Source: Mucilaginibacter endophyticus (GTDB lineage: Bacteria > Bacteroidota > Bacteroidia > Sphingobacteriales > Sphingobacteriaceae). Taken from it: a stretch of DNA of 64,000 nucleotides. A program made the position numbers and the translations under genes. Under the pieces are notes generated by a model. It was not told the DNA's origin. It saw nothing but the letters and a program-made list of their open reading frames with translations, and did no database searches. The stretch is taken from positions 310,001-374,000 of the forward strand of contig NZ_QPCG01000006.1 of NCBI RefSeq assembly GCF_003351025.1, in the 5' to 3' direction. Positions 16,685 to 27,300 of this stretch are shown piece by piece; the first letter of the stretch is position 1, and each line of letters begins with the position of its first letter.

Positions 16685-18859
16685 TTAATGGTTAAACTGT
16701 CCATCTCCTATATTGAGCAAGAAACTGATCAGAATGCCCCTTTTGCTTGGTGGTAGTATCGCCTCACTTCTGCCTCCGTCATAGCTGTACCGGTAGCCAT
16801 ATACCTGATTAAAACCAGGTACATTGGCAAAAGTGATGTTAAACACGGCAAAATTCTTTTTCATTGGGGGTATATAGCTCAGGCCAAGGCTTAGATTATT
16901 GAAATCCCTGGTCTTATCTGACAGAAACACGGGATTCAGCGGATTAAAATAGGTTCTTCCACTGCTGAAAGTATACGTCCCACTAACCTGGATATTAGAT
17001 CCTGTTATGTATTTTCGTCCCACTATATTAAGCACATGCTCGGGCGCGAATGGAGGCCTGCCGGCAACAGGGTAATCGATATAGTTGCGCTTGGTGTCAA
17101 GGTAAGAGTAAGAAACATAGTATTCGCCAACGGCAAAACTTTGATCCCGCCATAACAAATCAAAGCCGCGCGAATATCCGCTTCCCTGATTATTAAAGTC
17201 GTAAATAACCACAGGGGGACCATACGCCTGAAATCCTGAAAACACCGGAGTTGTGATCTTTGTCAGATTTCTATAATCCTTATAAAAAACTTCTGCCTTA
17301 AGATTTCTGTGCGGGATTTTCAGTTCATACAAGAGTGCATAATTGATCGATTCCTCATATTTAAGCTTAGCTGTCTGGGCCAAAAAACTATCATCCGGTT
17401 TCTGATAATATGAAGCGTAATTTAATGTAAAGCTGCTTTTTCTGCCTGCAAAAAAGATAAGATCTAACCGCGGCGAAAGGTTATACTTGTTTAAATAGGC
17501 CGAATATTCTCCACGTATTCCAGATCGTACTGATAAAACCTTGCTAACAAAAACGTCGGCAGAAACAAATAATGCAGAAAGCACATCACTATAACTTCGA
17601 GACATCCCGGCATAACCCTCAGCCCTTGAGTTTTGAAACAGCTCTCCCCCTACGGTGATTAAACTGTTATTAGCAAAACTTCTCGACAATGTAATTTTTT
17701 CATGCCAGGCATTATCATTTTGATTATAAGGATCAGCGTTTACTTTTCCACTCTCCAGGGTGCGGTTATAGGCCACCCCGGCAAAAAGCTTCCAATCTGC
17801 CCCAAGGTATTCCCTATATGTAGCATTCAGATAAAGGTTCCTATTGGTGTTACCTAACAGATCAAAACTATTTTTATTAGGGTTTCTGATATCAAAAGCC
17901 AGTCGGGTATCACTGTAATCGGCGTATACCTTAAACATGCCTCCTGTTTTAGTTCTTAATTTATAATGAGTGGATGTTTGGTATTGCCGGGGATCTTCGC
18001 GCCATAATGTATTTTGAGGAATTACACTATTATTTAGTCCAAAATTATAATAATTGCCGCCAACCATTAACGAACTATTTTTGAAACGTTCTGTATGCGC
18101 GGCGCCAGCCCCAAGACTAAGGAGCGAAAACTCGGTTGATGACGCCCCGGGAATTCCCTTGGTATCCATTATAAAAGCAGACGACAGCGCTTCGCCGTAC
18201 TCGGCACCGTATCCTTCGCTGCCGGTAAAAGTTGTTCGTTCAAACAGAAATGCCGAAAAACGGCTTCTGTTGGCCACATCCGGCAACCTGCTTCCAAACG
18301 CGTTTTTCACCAGCATGCCATCAAAAAAGGCCTGGGTTTCCTGCGAGGTGCCTCCGTGAATAAAAAGTCCGGTTTCATTTCCAGCAGGCGACGCGCCTGG
18401 AAATGTCTGTAACGCAGCCGAAACATCGCCCACAGCTCCGGCCGTTGTAACAATATCATATTCGTTGAGCGTGTAGGTTCTCGGTACTTCACCAATCTTT
18501 CGTTTAAGCACAATGTTTACAGCGCTTAAATCATTATTTGTGGTTTTTAACTGGAAATCTGCCCGGGTACTATCCTTTCCGATATCGACTAAAACGCTAT
18601 CTGTTCTGAAACCTATGGATGAGCAAAACAACCAGTGTTTTCCGCTAAAGCGAGTGTTTACTTTAAAATAACCAAGACTATCCGTAAAGGCGCCTATCTG
18701 CTTCCCTTTTAATTTTATGGTAGCACCAGAAAGTGCCTTAAATTCCACATCGGATACTTTTCCATATATGGTTCTAAGCTTTTCCTGAGAATTGGCCGAC
18801 AGTGGGAATAGCATGACTGCCCACAACAAACATTTGTAATTCTTCACTATAATATTCAA
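16685..18859 (-). CDS. TonB-dependent receptor
   Basis: 724 residues. Signal peptide (LLWAVMLFPLSANSQ), carboxypeptidase-regulatory-like domain (about 28-105, IYGKVSDVEFKALSGATIKL), plug domain (about 115-230, with VGDVSAALQTFPGASPAGNETGLFIHGG) and a beta-barrel to the C-terminus. The gene is downstream of the metalloprotease on the same strand but separated by a strong hairpin (18879-18903), so it is probably its own transcription unit. The substrate is unknown; proximity to the Sus-like locus suggests related nutrition. The short form without a C-terminal aromatic resembles receptors often annotated as siderophore or peptide receptors. Confidence 0.85.
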   Translation of the reverse strand: MNIIVKNYKCLLWAVMLFPLSANSQEKLRTIYGKVSDVEFKALSGATIKLKGKQIGAFTDSLGYFKVNTRFSGKHWLFCSSIGFRTDSVLVDIGKDSTRADFQLKTTNNDLSAVNIVLKRKIGEVPRTYTLNEYDIVTTAGAVGDVSAALQTFPGASPAGNETGLFIHGGTSQETQAFFDGMLVKNAFGSRLPDVANRSRFSAFLFERTTFTGSEGYGAEYGEALSSAFIMDTKGIPGASSTEFSLLSLGAGAAHTERFKNSSLMVGGNYYNFGLNNSVIPQNTLWREDPRQYQTSTHYKLRTKTGGMFKVYADYSDTRLAFDIRNPNKNSFDLLGNTNRNLYLNATYREYLGADWKLFAGVAYNRTLESGKVNADPYNQNDNAWHEKITLSRSFANNSLITVGGELFQNSRAEGYAGMSRSYSDVLSALFVSADVFVSKVLSVRSGIRGEYSAYLNKYNLSPRLDLIFFAGRKSSFTLNYASYYQKPDDSFLAQTAKLKYEESINYALLYELKIPHRNLKAEVFYKDYRNLTKITTPVFSGFQAYGPPVVIYDFNNQGSGYSRGFDLLWRDQSFAVGEYYVSYSYLDTKRNYIDYPVAGRPPFAPEHVLNIVGRKYITGSNIQVSGTYTFSSGRTYFNPLNPVFLSDKTRDFNNLSLGLSYIPPMKKNFAVFNITFANVPGFNQVYGYRYSYDGGRSEAILPPSKRGILISFLLNIGDGQFNH

Positions 18860-18878
18860 ACTCCGGACAGTATTATTT

Positions 18879-18903
18879 AACCCGGCCGTTTATCGGCCGG
18901 GTT
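18879..18903 (-). terminator. hairpin between metalloprotease and TonB-dependent receptor genes
   Basis: Ten-base perfect stem AACCCGGCCG / CGGCCGGGTT with a 5-base loop. The T-run on the minus strand is short, so efficiency is uncertain. Confidence 0.6.
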
Positions 18904-18933
18904 ATTTTGATTATCCAGAAATTTTTATGGTGC

Positions 18934-21405
18934 TTAGCTTAGTCTCAGCATTGATTCGATACGTCTTTCCAAATCCTGCAAGTGATAGGTGGTCAACTTA
19001 TCTGTGGATCTTGGGATAGCACGCTTAAGTTCCGCCTGAAGCTTGTACAGATCAGCTTTAACGATTGAGAACGCGTCATTTTCGGCAGATTCCGATTCTT
19101 TTGTGGTCAACATAGCAATGAGATTTCCCAGATACGCCTTTTGAAGATTCCTTCTGTACTTATCTACTTTTATTGCTTTGTCTGTCTCAATTTCTTTCCA
19201 TATACCTTTATGTATAACCGCCACAAAATCATCCACCGGAACTGCTTTTGTACCAAATTTATTTACCAGGGCCTGCATACGGCCTAATGTTCCAAAATCC
19301 AGCAGGGTATTCAATACCCTGATCTGCGTATCCGAAATAAAATCGGGATCTGCCGGGGCCTCAATCCTCGCGATTACTGATTTATCTAAAAGCCATTCGG
19401 GGGTTTTAAACAAATATTGATTAAAGAATGCCAGGGCCTCTATTTGGCGGTTTCTGCTTACCGGAACGTAAACAAGCCCCTTTTCTTCCTCACTCTTCGG
19501 GTTATAGTAAAGACCGGCAACATTTTTCAGCACATGCCCCATGTAGTTGAAATATTGTGACTGAACCGCTTTGTACATGGTAAGAAGATTGTTATTCACC
19601 CCACCTTCACCTTTTGTCCAGTTTACCAGGTTGGGAACAATACGCTGCAGATTTTTAATGCCGTAGGCGCTTGCTTTCATAGCATTATCGCCCAGATCTT
19701 CAGTTTGGGAGCGAGGGTCCCATTTACGGGTTTCGCCATCACCATACCAGGTGCGTTTTCCGGAGCCCGATTTATTCATGATCCAGCCGTTCATGATCTT
19801 CTTATCCTCATCTTCGGTATTTGCGCCGCTATACTTATAGCCCCATTCTATCGCCCATCGGTCATAGTCGCCAATACGCGGGAAAAGATTTTTCTGCTCG
19901 ATATGATCTTCGGGCTGTGCCACATAATTAAACCTGGCATAGTCCATAATACTTGCTGTATGCCCGTATTTAGTAAGATAACTGTTGCTGCGAAGACTAT
20001 CTACCGGGGTAAGACTACTGCTACCAAAATTATGTCTGAGGCCAAGTGTATGTCCTACTTCATGGCTCGATACGAATCGTACAAGCTCACCCATCAGCTT
20101 TTCATCAAATTTTGGCGTTCTGGCCGCCGGATCTACTGCCGAAGCCTGCACCATGTACCAATCATGCAAAAGGCTCATTACATTGTGATACCAACCGATA
20201 TGAGTCTGGATAATTTCCCCGCTTCTTGGATCATGGATATTGGGGCCGTAGGCGTTGGCTACATCCGATGGGAAGTAATTGATCATAGAATATCGAGCAT
20301 CATCCATGTGCATGGTTGTGTCGTTCTCAGGCCATTCCCTACCGATAATGGCATTTTTGAAGCCTGCCTGTTCAAATGCTTTCTGCCAATCATTGATCCC
20401 GGCCACTAAATATGGGCGCCATTGTTTGGGGGTAGCCGGATCCACGTAAATCACAATTGGTTTACTGGGTTCAACAAGCTCACCTTTTTTCCATTTTTCT
20501 ACATCTTCGGGCTTAGGCTCCAAACGCCAGCGTACAATGAAGTTCTTAATTTCCGAACGCTGCTGCTGATCGTTAAATGAAAAATGCTTATCCACAAAAT
20601 ATCCAACGCGTTGGTCGGAAAGCCTGCGGCGCATTGGCACCTGTGGCAAAACAATGAATGAAGTATGTGATTCTACAGTAAGTTGCGGAGTGGTAGCCGG
20701 AACCAGTTTCGAATCCATGTTTTTACTGATGCTGATTTCAACATTTTCCGGATACACATGAATTGATTCAACACGATAGTCCTTCATTGAAAAGGTATTA
20801 ACTCCTTTTGCAATCTGTGTACTCTGGTCTATGTTATTAACCATACTCCTGTCTTTCAGAAATTTGGAGGCATCAATTACATAGCTCTTGGAATCCTTGC
20901 CGTAACACACAATAGGGAAACTTATTGCAACGGGGTCTACGCTGGCATCCCGTACAGCCCGGGAAATCGCGTCGGCAGAATCTACCTCATTTATTATCAG
21001 GTGATATCGGATCCTGATGCTCGAGTCCTGGGTCTTTTCGAACCGAATTGTGTTTTCATCCAGTTCCTCACCGGGATACATACCGAGCCCGGCGGGTGCC
21101 TTAGTTAATCTGTTAATGACCATAATGTCGCGTTTAAGAAGCGAATCAGGTATTTCAAAATAAATGATATCCTTTGAACTATGAACTGTAAAGAGTCCGT
21201 TCTGTGTTTTGAATGCTTTGGTAATAACCGATGCATAACTCTTCAATGCCTGTCTTGGTACAACCTTTGCAACCGTATCTTTCTTTACAGTATCCTTTTT
21301 AGAAAAGAGGTTAAATGGCCAGCCCCTTCCCGTCTGTCCGAAAGAAGAATGCGCAGTTAATGCCAGCAACCCTAAAAAGAGGAGCTTTTTGATATAGTTT
21401 TTCAT
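18934..21405 (-). CDS. exported zinc-dependent metalloprotease (DUF5117/DUF5118 type)
   Basis: 823 residues with a signal peptide (KKLLFLGLLALTAHSSFGQ). Residues about 60-330 match the DUF5118/DUF5117 organisation of large Bacteroidota metalloproteases. The catalytic block SHEVGHTLGLRHNF has zinc ligands His448 and His452, Glu449 as base and His458 as third ligand, the extended HExxHxxGxxH metzincin motif. The C-terminal 300 residues are helical. It lies 13 bases after the DUF4397-like lipoprotein gene in the Sus-like cluster. Its presence, with no glycoside hydrolase nearby, argues that the cluster handles a protein or peptide substrate. Confidence 0.85.
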   Translation of the reverse strand: MKNYIKKLLFLGLLALTAHSSFGQTGRGWPFNLFSKKDTVKKDTVAKVVPRQALKSYASVITKAFKTQNGLFTVHSSKDIIYFEIPDSLLKRDIMVINRLTKAPAGLGMYPGEELDENTIRFEKTQDSSIRIRYHLIINEVDSADAISRAVRDASVDPVAISFPIVCYGKDSKSYVIDASKFLKDRSMVNNIDQSTQIAKGVNTFSMKDYRVESIHVYPENVEISISKNMDSKLVPATTPQLTVESHTSFIVLPQVPMRRRLSDQRVGYFVDKHFSFNDQQQRSEIKNFIVRWRLEPKPEDVEKWKKGELVEPSKPIVIYVDPATPKQWRPYLVAGINDWQKAFEQAGFKNAIIGREWPENDTTMHMDDARYSMINYFPSDVANAYGPNIHDPRSGEIIQTHIGWYHNVMSLLHDWYMVQASAVDPAARTPKFDEKLMGELVRFVSSHEVGHTLGLRHNFGSSSLTPVDSLRSNSYLTKYGHTASIMDYARFNYVAQPEDHIEQKNLFPRIGDYDRWAIEWGYKYSGANTEDEDKKIMNGWIMNKSGSGKRTWYGDGETRKWDPRSQTEDLGDNAMKASAYGIKNLQRIVPNLVNWTKGEGGVNNNLLTMYKAVQSQYFNYMGHVLKNVAGLYYNPKSEEEKGLVYVPVSRNRQIEALAFFNQYLFKTPEWLLDKSVIARIEAPADPDFISDTQIRVLNTLLDFGTLGRMQALVNKFGTKAVPVDDFVAVIHKGIWKEIETDKAIKVDKYRRNLQKAYLGNLIAMLTTKESESAENDAFSIVKADLYKLQAELKRAIPRSTDKLTTYHLQDLERRIESMLRLS

Positions 21406-21418
21406 GTTTTTTAAAGTT

Positions 21419-22192
21419 CTATTTAGTTTTTATAGGATAAATAAATTTGGCAACCGTGTTAGTTCCGGCGCTTGTAATAATCAGGGTAGCAGGCTTTGAT
21501 ATATAGCTTGAAGATTCTGAACCGGCTACGAAGCGCCAGGCAAATGCCGTATAAGTCAACAAAGCACCAGTAGTTGCATTCCTGATCTGAAGGGTAAGGT
21601 CATTTCCAGGCACATCCGCACGCTTCACGCTTACTTTCAAAAAGCCGGTTGATTTTTTATATTTTAATGATTCACAGCCGGGTATAGGAGTTGTTTTACC
21701 CAATATATTGACAGATACAGGTACCGGAAAATTAGACAGGTTTACCGTTCTGATCAAAAGCAGGCTATCCGATAAAGGCAAAACCGGAACAGTATCTTCC
21801 GTAACCAATGTGTCGATAGCCGACCTGGTACCTGCTATGAATATAGAATACATTCCTGATGGTTTATAGTCGCGCGTAACACTTAATGCCACGTTTGCAC
21901 TATCCGGATAAGCATAAAAGTCAATTGGGATAGTTCCTGATGTAACCCCTTTTTCCAAAATATAAGTGCCGGCCCCTATAGATGCAGACTGTATCCCGTT
22001 TAAGATACTGGAAAAATTAAGCTTCCCGGTTTTGTAAAAATTGGCAAAAATTGCGCTACCGTCAGTTAATCCATTATACACCGTAATGGAGCTTGTTGGT
22101 TTCACCACATCTTCTGTCTTCTTACAGGAAACGAATAATGCTATCAAAGCAAAAAGCCCCAATACATAATAATTTGTACGTTTCATATGCAA
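21419..22192 (-). CDS. DUF4397-like surface lipoprotein
   Basis: 257 residues. Lipoprotein signal peptide with lipobox ALFVSCKK, lipidated Cys near residue 23. The body shows two Ig-like beta repeats typical of DUF4397 (SSITVYNGLTDGSAIFANF ... GMYSIFIAG ... LLIRTVNLSNFPVPVSVNI). In Sus-like loci such lipoproteins are often surface-exposed glycan- or peptide-binding partners of SusCD, though only the location and lipobox are seen here. Gaps of 11 and 13 bases to its neighbours place it in one operon with them. Confidence 0.65.
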   Translation of the reverse strand: MHMKRTNYYVLGLFALIALFVSCKKTEDVVKPTSSITVYNGLTDGSAIFANFYKTGKLNFSSILNGIQSASIGAGTYILEKGVTSGTIPIDFYAYPDSANVALSVTRDYKPSGMYSIFIAGTRSAIDTLVTEDTVPVLPLSDSLLLIRTVNLSNFPVPVSVNILGKTTPIPGCESLKYKKSTGFLKVSVKRADVPGNDLTLQIRNATTGALLTYTAFAWRFVAGSESSSYISKPATLIITSAGTNTVAKFIYPIKTK

Positions 22193-22203
22193 TTAAGGAT
22201 TGA

Positions 22204-22740
22204 TTATTTACTTAATGTTTTCAGCGATATTCCGGGAACATCCGATAGCTGCGCAAGGTAAGTTGCCAACCGTTTCGACGATTTATCGTTCCAAAGTACA
22301 ATAACAGGAACATCCGGATTGCCTTTACTTTCAATCATATAATCGCTCCTTTTCTGATCTGTTCCATCCGAAAAATCAATTACAATACCGTTATTTTGCT
22401 GTTTTGACCATTGGGCAATTAATGTTGGCGCAAAGGGTTTATAAAGGCCAATCAAAGCGAAGGCCTGCTGATCTAAAGATTCCGGAACGGTAACGGCGGC
22501 ACAATCCTTCGCTCCGCCATTAAAGGCCACTGAGGTAAATGAGGTGCTGAACCCAAACCTTGAGCTACCCATATCAAGACCGGGCGAAGACTGAAATAAA
22601 TGCATATTGCTAAAATCATCTCCCTGTTCGGTAAATTCGGGCATTTTTTTCCGGCCGGGCCCACTGCTTGGGCTTGTACAACTTGTAAGCAGCATAACCG
22701 CGGCACCAAAAAGTAATGTGTATTGATATATCTTTTTCAT
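22204..22740 (-). CDS. lipoprotein of unknown function in the Sus-like operon
   Basis: 178 residues with a lipoprotein signal (AAVMLLTSCTS). The mature domain has a beta-rich centre and a C-terminal part (VPVIVLWNDKSSKRLATYLAQL) that I cannot assign to a family. It follows SusD by 54 bases and precedes the DUF4397-like gene by 11 bases, so it is probably a surface accessory protein of the transporter. It contains one further Cys in AKDCAAVTVPES. Confidence 0.5.
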   Translation of the reverse strand: MKKIYQYTLLFGAAVMLLTSCTSPSSGPGRKKMPEFTEQGDDFSNMHLFQSSPGLDMGSSRFGFSTSFTSVAFNGGAKDCAAVTVPESLDQQAFALIGLYKPFAPTLIAQWSKQQNNGIVIDFSDGTDQKRSDYMIESKGNPDVPVIVLWNDKSSKRLATYLAQLSDVPGISLKTLSK

Positions 22741-22794
22741 GTTTTTCTTTTTATTGTTTGAATATTGAATACTTAATCCTCAGAATCTGTCATT

Positions 22795-24303
22795 TTAATA
22801 ACCAGGATTTTGGACCAGGCTTGGTGCTGATTGCAGCTCATCCAGCGGGATAGGGTAAAGAAGCTGTGTTGCTATGATCTTTTTATATGACAATGAACCA
22901 AGAGCCTCCATCGCTTTACCTGTTCTCTTCAGGTCAAACCAGCGATGGCCCCATTCTGAAAAAAATTCGATCCGGCGCTCATGCGCGATAGCAGCAAGCG
23001 CATTATCCTTTGAAGCTGAACTTATGATGCCAAGCCCCGCACGCGTCCTGATCTTATTCAGATCTTCATCGGCACCTGAAAGATTTCCCTGCTGCGCCCT
23101 TGCTTCGGCCCTGATCAATACCTGCTCTGCCAATCTCAGTACCACAAGGTATTGTGTAGCGGCAAGCCCCTGTCTGGCATATTTACTCGAAAAATGGGCA
23201 GTTGCACCGGTATAAGGAGGAGAGTTTGGTGTTTCGACAAAATTTGTCCAGGCTTTTAACCGTTGATCACCAGGCTCAAAAGCAGCCGAAAGATCATCAG
23301 TCATGTAATATGACGGAAAAAACAATATTGCCACGTCCGAAAAAACGCTCGGATCCAAATAGAGAGGGCGCTGATCTTCTGGTATATCTTTCTCCCACGA
23401 TATCTGTGGCGTAAAAGCCTTTGCTTCGTACGATGGTATATTAATATTGGTTGATGCGGGCTTCAACTGCCAGATGCTTTCCTTACTGGACGGCAGAAAT
23501 ACATTATCCAGGTTAGGGTCGATCGCAAACTGACTATTGGCAATCACTGCCGATGCTTCCGCTTCGGCGTTTTTCCAGTCGTTCCTGTAAAGATAAACGC
23601 GGGCCAGCATTGCCGTAGCTGCGTATTTATTAACCCTGATACGCTCACCACCGGTTATCGCATAGTCTTCCGGAAGGTCGCGCTGCGCATCCAGCAAATC
23701 ATTTGTAATCTGGGTATACACATCTGCCAGCGGGGTTCGCGGTACCTGCGCGTTGGCCTTCCAGTCTGTGCCGGTTATAAGGGGCACATCTCCGAAAAGA
23801 TTCACCAGATAGAAATAATTGAAAGCCCGGATAAATTTGGCTTCGGCAGTGATCTGTTTCCTTGCAGCGGGCTTCAGCAAATTTGATGTTGAAGCCGCTA
23901 TGCCTTCAATAATCGAATTGGCATTGTAAATACTCTTATAAAGAGGGGTCCAAAATATGCTGTTAACCAAATCATTCTGGCTGGTAAGCCTATTACTCAC
24001 GAAATTATAATCTACATCGTTGCTTGTACCAAGAAAATTGGTCAGTTCATCGCCAGACATGCCAGCATAAACAGTTGTTCCGCCATTAGATACTGTTATT
24101 GCCTGAGGCCCGTCGCCATTAAGCATGTAAGAATATAATCCAGCCAAAGCGGCATAGGCAGTTCCATCTGTTGTAAAGGCTTTCTCGGTAGTGATTGTAG
24201 TTGTTGGATCACCCACATCCACCATTTTTTTGCAGCCGCTCCCATAAATGAAAAGCAATGCAATACAAATACCTATTATTGAAATAATTTTCTTTTTCAT
24301 CAT
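22795..24303 (-). CDS. SusD/RagB-family substrate-binding lipoprotein
   Basis: 502 residues. Lipoprotein signal with lipobox YGSGCKK (Cys near 25), then the SusD fold: N-terminal TPR-like helices (TTTITTEKAFTTDGTAYAALAGLYSYM), the central RAFNYFYLVNLFGDVPL motif near 160-175, and the C-terminal SusD domain with RIEFFSEWGHRWFDLKRTG near 450. It forms the lid on the SusC barrel at the cell surface and captures the substrate. It starts 6 bases after the SusC stop, the standard pairing. Confidence 0.95.
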   Translation of the reverse strand: MMKKKIISIIGICIALLFIYGSGCKKMVDVGDPTTTITTEKAFTTDGTAYAALAGLYSYMLNGDGPQAITVSNGGTTVYAGMSGDELTNFLGTSNDVDYNFVSNRLTSQNDLVNSIFWTPLYKSIYNANSIIEGIAASTSNLLKPAARKQITAEAKFIRAFNYFYLVNLFGDVPLITGTDWKANAQVPRTPLADVYTQITNDLLDAQRDLPEDYAITGGERIRVNKYAATAMLARVYLYRNDWKNAEAEASAVIANSQFAIDPNLDNVFLPSSKESIWQLKPASTNINIPSYEAKAFTPQISWEKDIPEDQRPLYLDPSVFSDVAILFFPSYYMTDDLSAAFEPGDQRLKAWTNFVETPNSPPYTGATAHFSSKYARQGLAATQYLVVLRLAEQVLIRAEARAQQGNLSGADEDLNKIRTRAGLGIISSASKDNALAAIAHERRIEFFSEWGHRWFDLKRTGKAMEALGSLSYKKIIATQLLYPIPLDELQSAPSLVQNPGY

Positions 24304-24309
24304 TTCCTT

Positions 24310-27300
24310 TTAAAATGAACAGTTTAAACCAAAAGTGATAGTTCTGCTTGGAAGGGCGCTTCCCACGCTCTGAACAACCGGATCAAGCCCTTTATACTTG
24401 GTGATCACAAAGATATTTGAGGCCGACGCCATGAAATTGATATTAGATGCGCCTATTTGTTTCGCCCAGCTTTTAGGAAGCGCACCAGATGCATTGATAC
24501 TGTTAAGGCGGATAAAGCTCGCATCTGTATACGCCTGATCACTTTGAAGTATAAAGGAATTTTCTGCCGTGGTTACCACACTCAATTTAGCGGTAAGAGC
24601 CTGATCGCCGGGTTTCTGCCACCTGGTTAAATAGCGTTCTAACGAAATATTTGTTGAACCAGTTGCGATACTGTTGTATAAAGAGTTCCTTCCCCTTTGT
24701 TTAACTAAATAAAAGTTAGCAGATAGGGAAAAGCCTTTATACCGGAACGTTTGGCTTAGGTTACCGGTAAAATCAGGCGTTGTTTTTACTGCAATGTACC
24801 TATCCCCTCTTGATTCCGGCCCGCCGGTTGTAGTAATGTTATTATCACCGTTATGGTCTTCAAAGGTATAGTAACCGGTAAGCGGATCGACACCAAGGTA
24901 TTTAAGCACGTAAACAGAATTAACCGAGGTGCCAATTTTCAATCTGTCGGCATAAGGCGATTTTTCCAGGTTAGGATAGGCCAATAAGCGGTTACGGTTA
25001 AAGCCTGTGTTGAAGGAGGCCGACCAGCTAAATTTGTTGGTTTTGATCAAAGTGCCATTAAGTGCTATCTCTAAACCATCATTTGCAACTTTCGCCGGCG
25101 AATTCGCTATAACTGATGTAAAACCGGTGATTGCAGGTGTTAAAAAATCAACTAACTGGTTATCACAATAAGAACGGTATGCCGATACACTTAACGATAA
25201 GCGATCTTTTAACATGCCTATTTCAAGTGCAAGTTCAGTCGATCTGTTCACTTGCCAGTGATAATCCGCGTTAGGCTGGATCAGTGGGATAATGGGAGAA
25301 ATCCCATTATAATCGGGAAGTTTAATAGCAGTATTGCCATATTGGGTCAGATATTTATAATCGCCTACCTGATCACTTCCGGTAATGCCATAACTTCCCC
25401 TGATTTTAACCAATGAAAAAAAGCTCGGGAGGAAATCGCTAACCCATTTCTCATCGCTGATATTCCAGGCAGCGCCGATTGAATAAAAATTACCGAACCT
25501 GCTATCGGCCCCAAACCTTGAACTTCCATCACGCCGTCCATTTAAGTTCAATATGTATTTACCATCCCAATTGAAATTCACCCGCGCAAATACACCCGTA
25601 TATTTGTATTTACCTGAGATATCATCTGCCGTTACCACAGGTGCGTTAGTGATGGTGGACAGAAGGGCGTCATCAGTATAATTCAATCCGAGCACATTAG
25701 CACCGCTTGTAGAATTTTGCTGGTACGTTCCTCCTGCTAATACAGCAAGGCTGCCCTTACCCAATAACGTATGGTAATTAAGCTGCGGTTCCACAATCAT
25801 ATTACTTACCCGGGTAGTTCCAAACTGCGACCTGCCATAAAAAGGAGGAGTGCTGAAGGGGTCAAGAGCGGCTATCGGAGTAATAACTGTATTAAGGTTA
25901 GTAGTGTTGGTATATCCCAGGGAAGTAGATAAAGATAAACCTTTAACAACATTATAGGTTAAAAGCAGCCCGCTTGACAAGGTGTTTCCTCTCTGGTCGG
26001 TGGTAATCTTCAATCCGTTGAACGGGTAACTGGCATGGGCAGCTCCCCACGCAGCAAAATTCAGGTTCCCCTGCGAATCAAAAGGATCCGGCGCATTTGG
26101 AGGAAGGGTAAGAGGAACATTCATCTGAACTGCATCAACCGACGTTGCTGCATATGAAGCGTTCAAATCCATTGAAAACTTCTGATCTGCACTATGGTTT
26201 TGCAGCGAAAGAGACACTGTTCCCCGCCTGTTTCCACCGGTGATCGTACTCAGATCATGTGTTGTTCCATACGAGGCCCCAATCCTGTAAGTAGTTAGTT
26301 CGCTACCGCCACTTACACTACCTGTATAATTAGTTTGACTGGAAGAACCGCTGTGATATTTTTGCCAGTTAGTATCTTTTGACTGATCAAATACCAATAA
26401 ATCAACAGCATTATTTACAGTAGGCTGTACACCGGAGTTGGCAAATGCCTCTTTTCGCATGGCAATATATTGCTGCGTATTCAGCAGATCAAAATATCGC
26501 GTTACGAAATTGGAGCCGGTGTTGAAACTGGCATCTACTTTCATTTTACCAGGCTGTCCCTTCTTGGTGGTGATAAGGATGACCCCATTTGCGCCCCTGC
26601 TGCCATAAATAGCTGTCGCGTCCGCGTCTTTCAATATCTCGATGGATTCGATATCATCGGGGTTCAGGCTAAAAAATGGGCTTTGGCCTGGGCCAGCACC
26701 AGTTTGATCATAGCCCCTGGAATACGCGGCGCTTCCAGCATTGGCAGTCCCACCCCGAACCTCCAGCACAGTTAACGGAACCCCATTGATAATATAAAGC
26801 GGATCGGACGGAAACTGATCATTTAAGGCCTTTCGTCCCCTGATCTCTATTTTCACAGGTCCGCTCGCCGTTCCGCCAACTGGTGTTATATCAACGTTTG
26901 CTACCCTACCCTGAAGGGCAAGTATGGGGTTCATCACGGGTTGATCCGCAATGTCCTTTCCGGATACCCGGGTAATATCACCTGTAGCTAACCGCTTGCT
27001 GGTTTTGCCATATCCCTGTATAACAATCTCATCCAATCCGTTGGTTGCCTCTTCCATAATCACATCAAGGATGGGTGATTTAGCGGCAACCCTGGCAGGG
27101 ATAGCTTTTGTAACATATCCCAGATAGCTAAAAAGTAAGGTATCGGTAATTTCTGCAGTTTTAATTAAATATTTACCCTGGGCATCGGTAGATACCCCCT
27201 TTTTTGTTCTTTTTAAAATAACCGAGGCACCGCTTAGGGGTTGCCGGGAAGTGTTGGTCACCGTTCCCAATATGAGTATTGCCTCGGCGGCGATAGGCTT

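Noticed and set aside
19705..20409. 234-residue plus-strand reading frame
   Set aside because: Lies entirely opposite the metalloprotease gene, which has a full domain and catalytic motif. The reading is a shadow.
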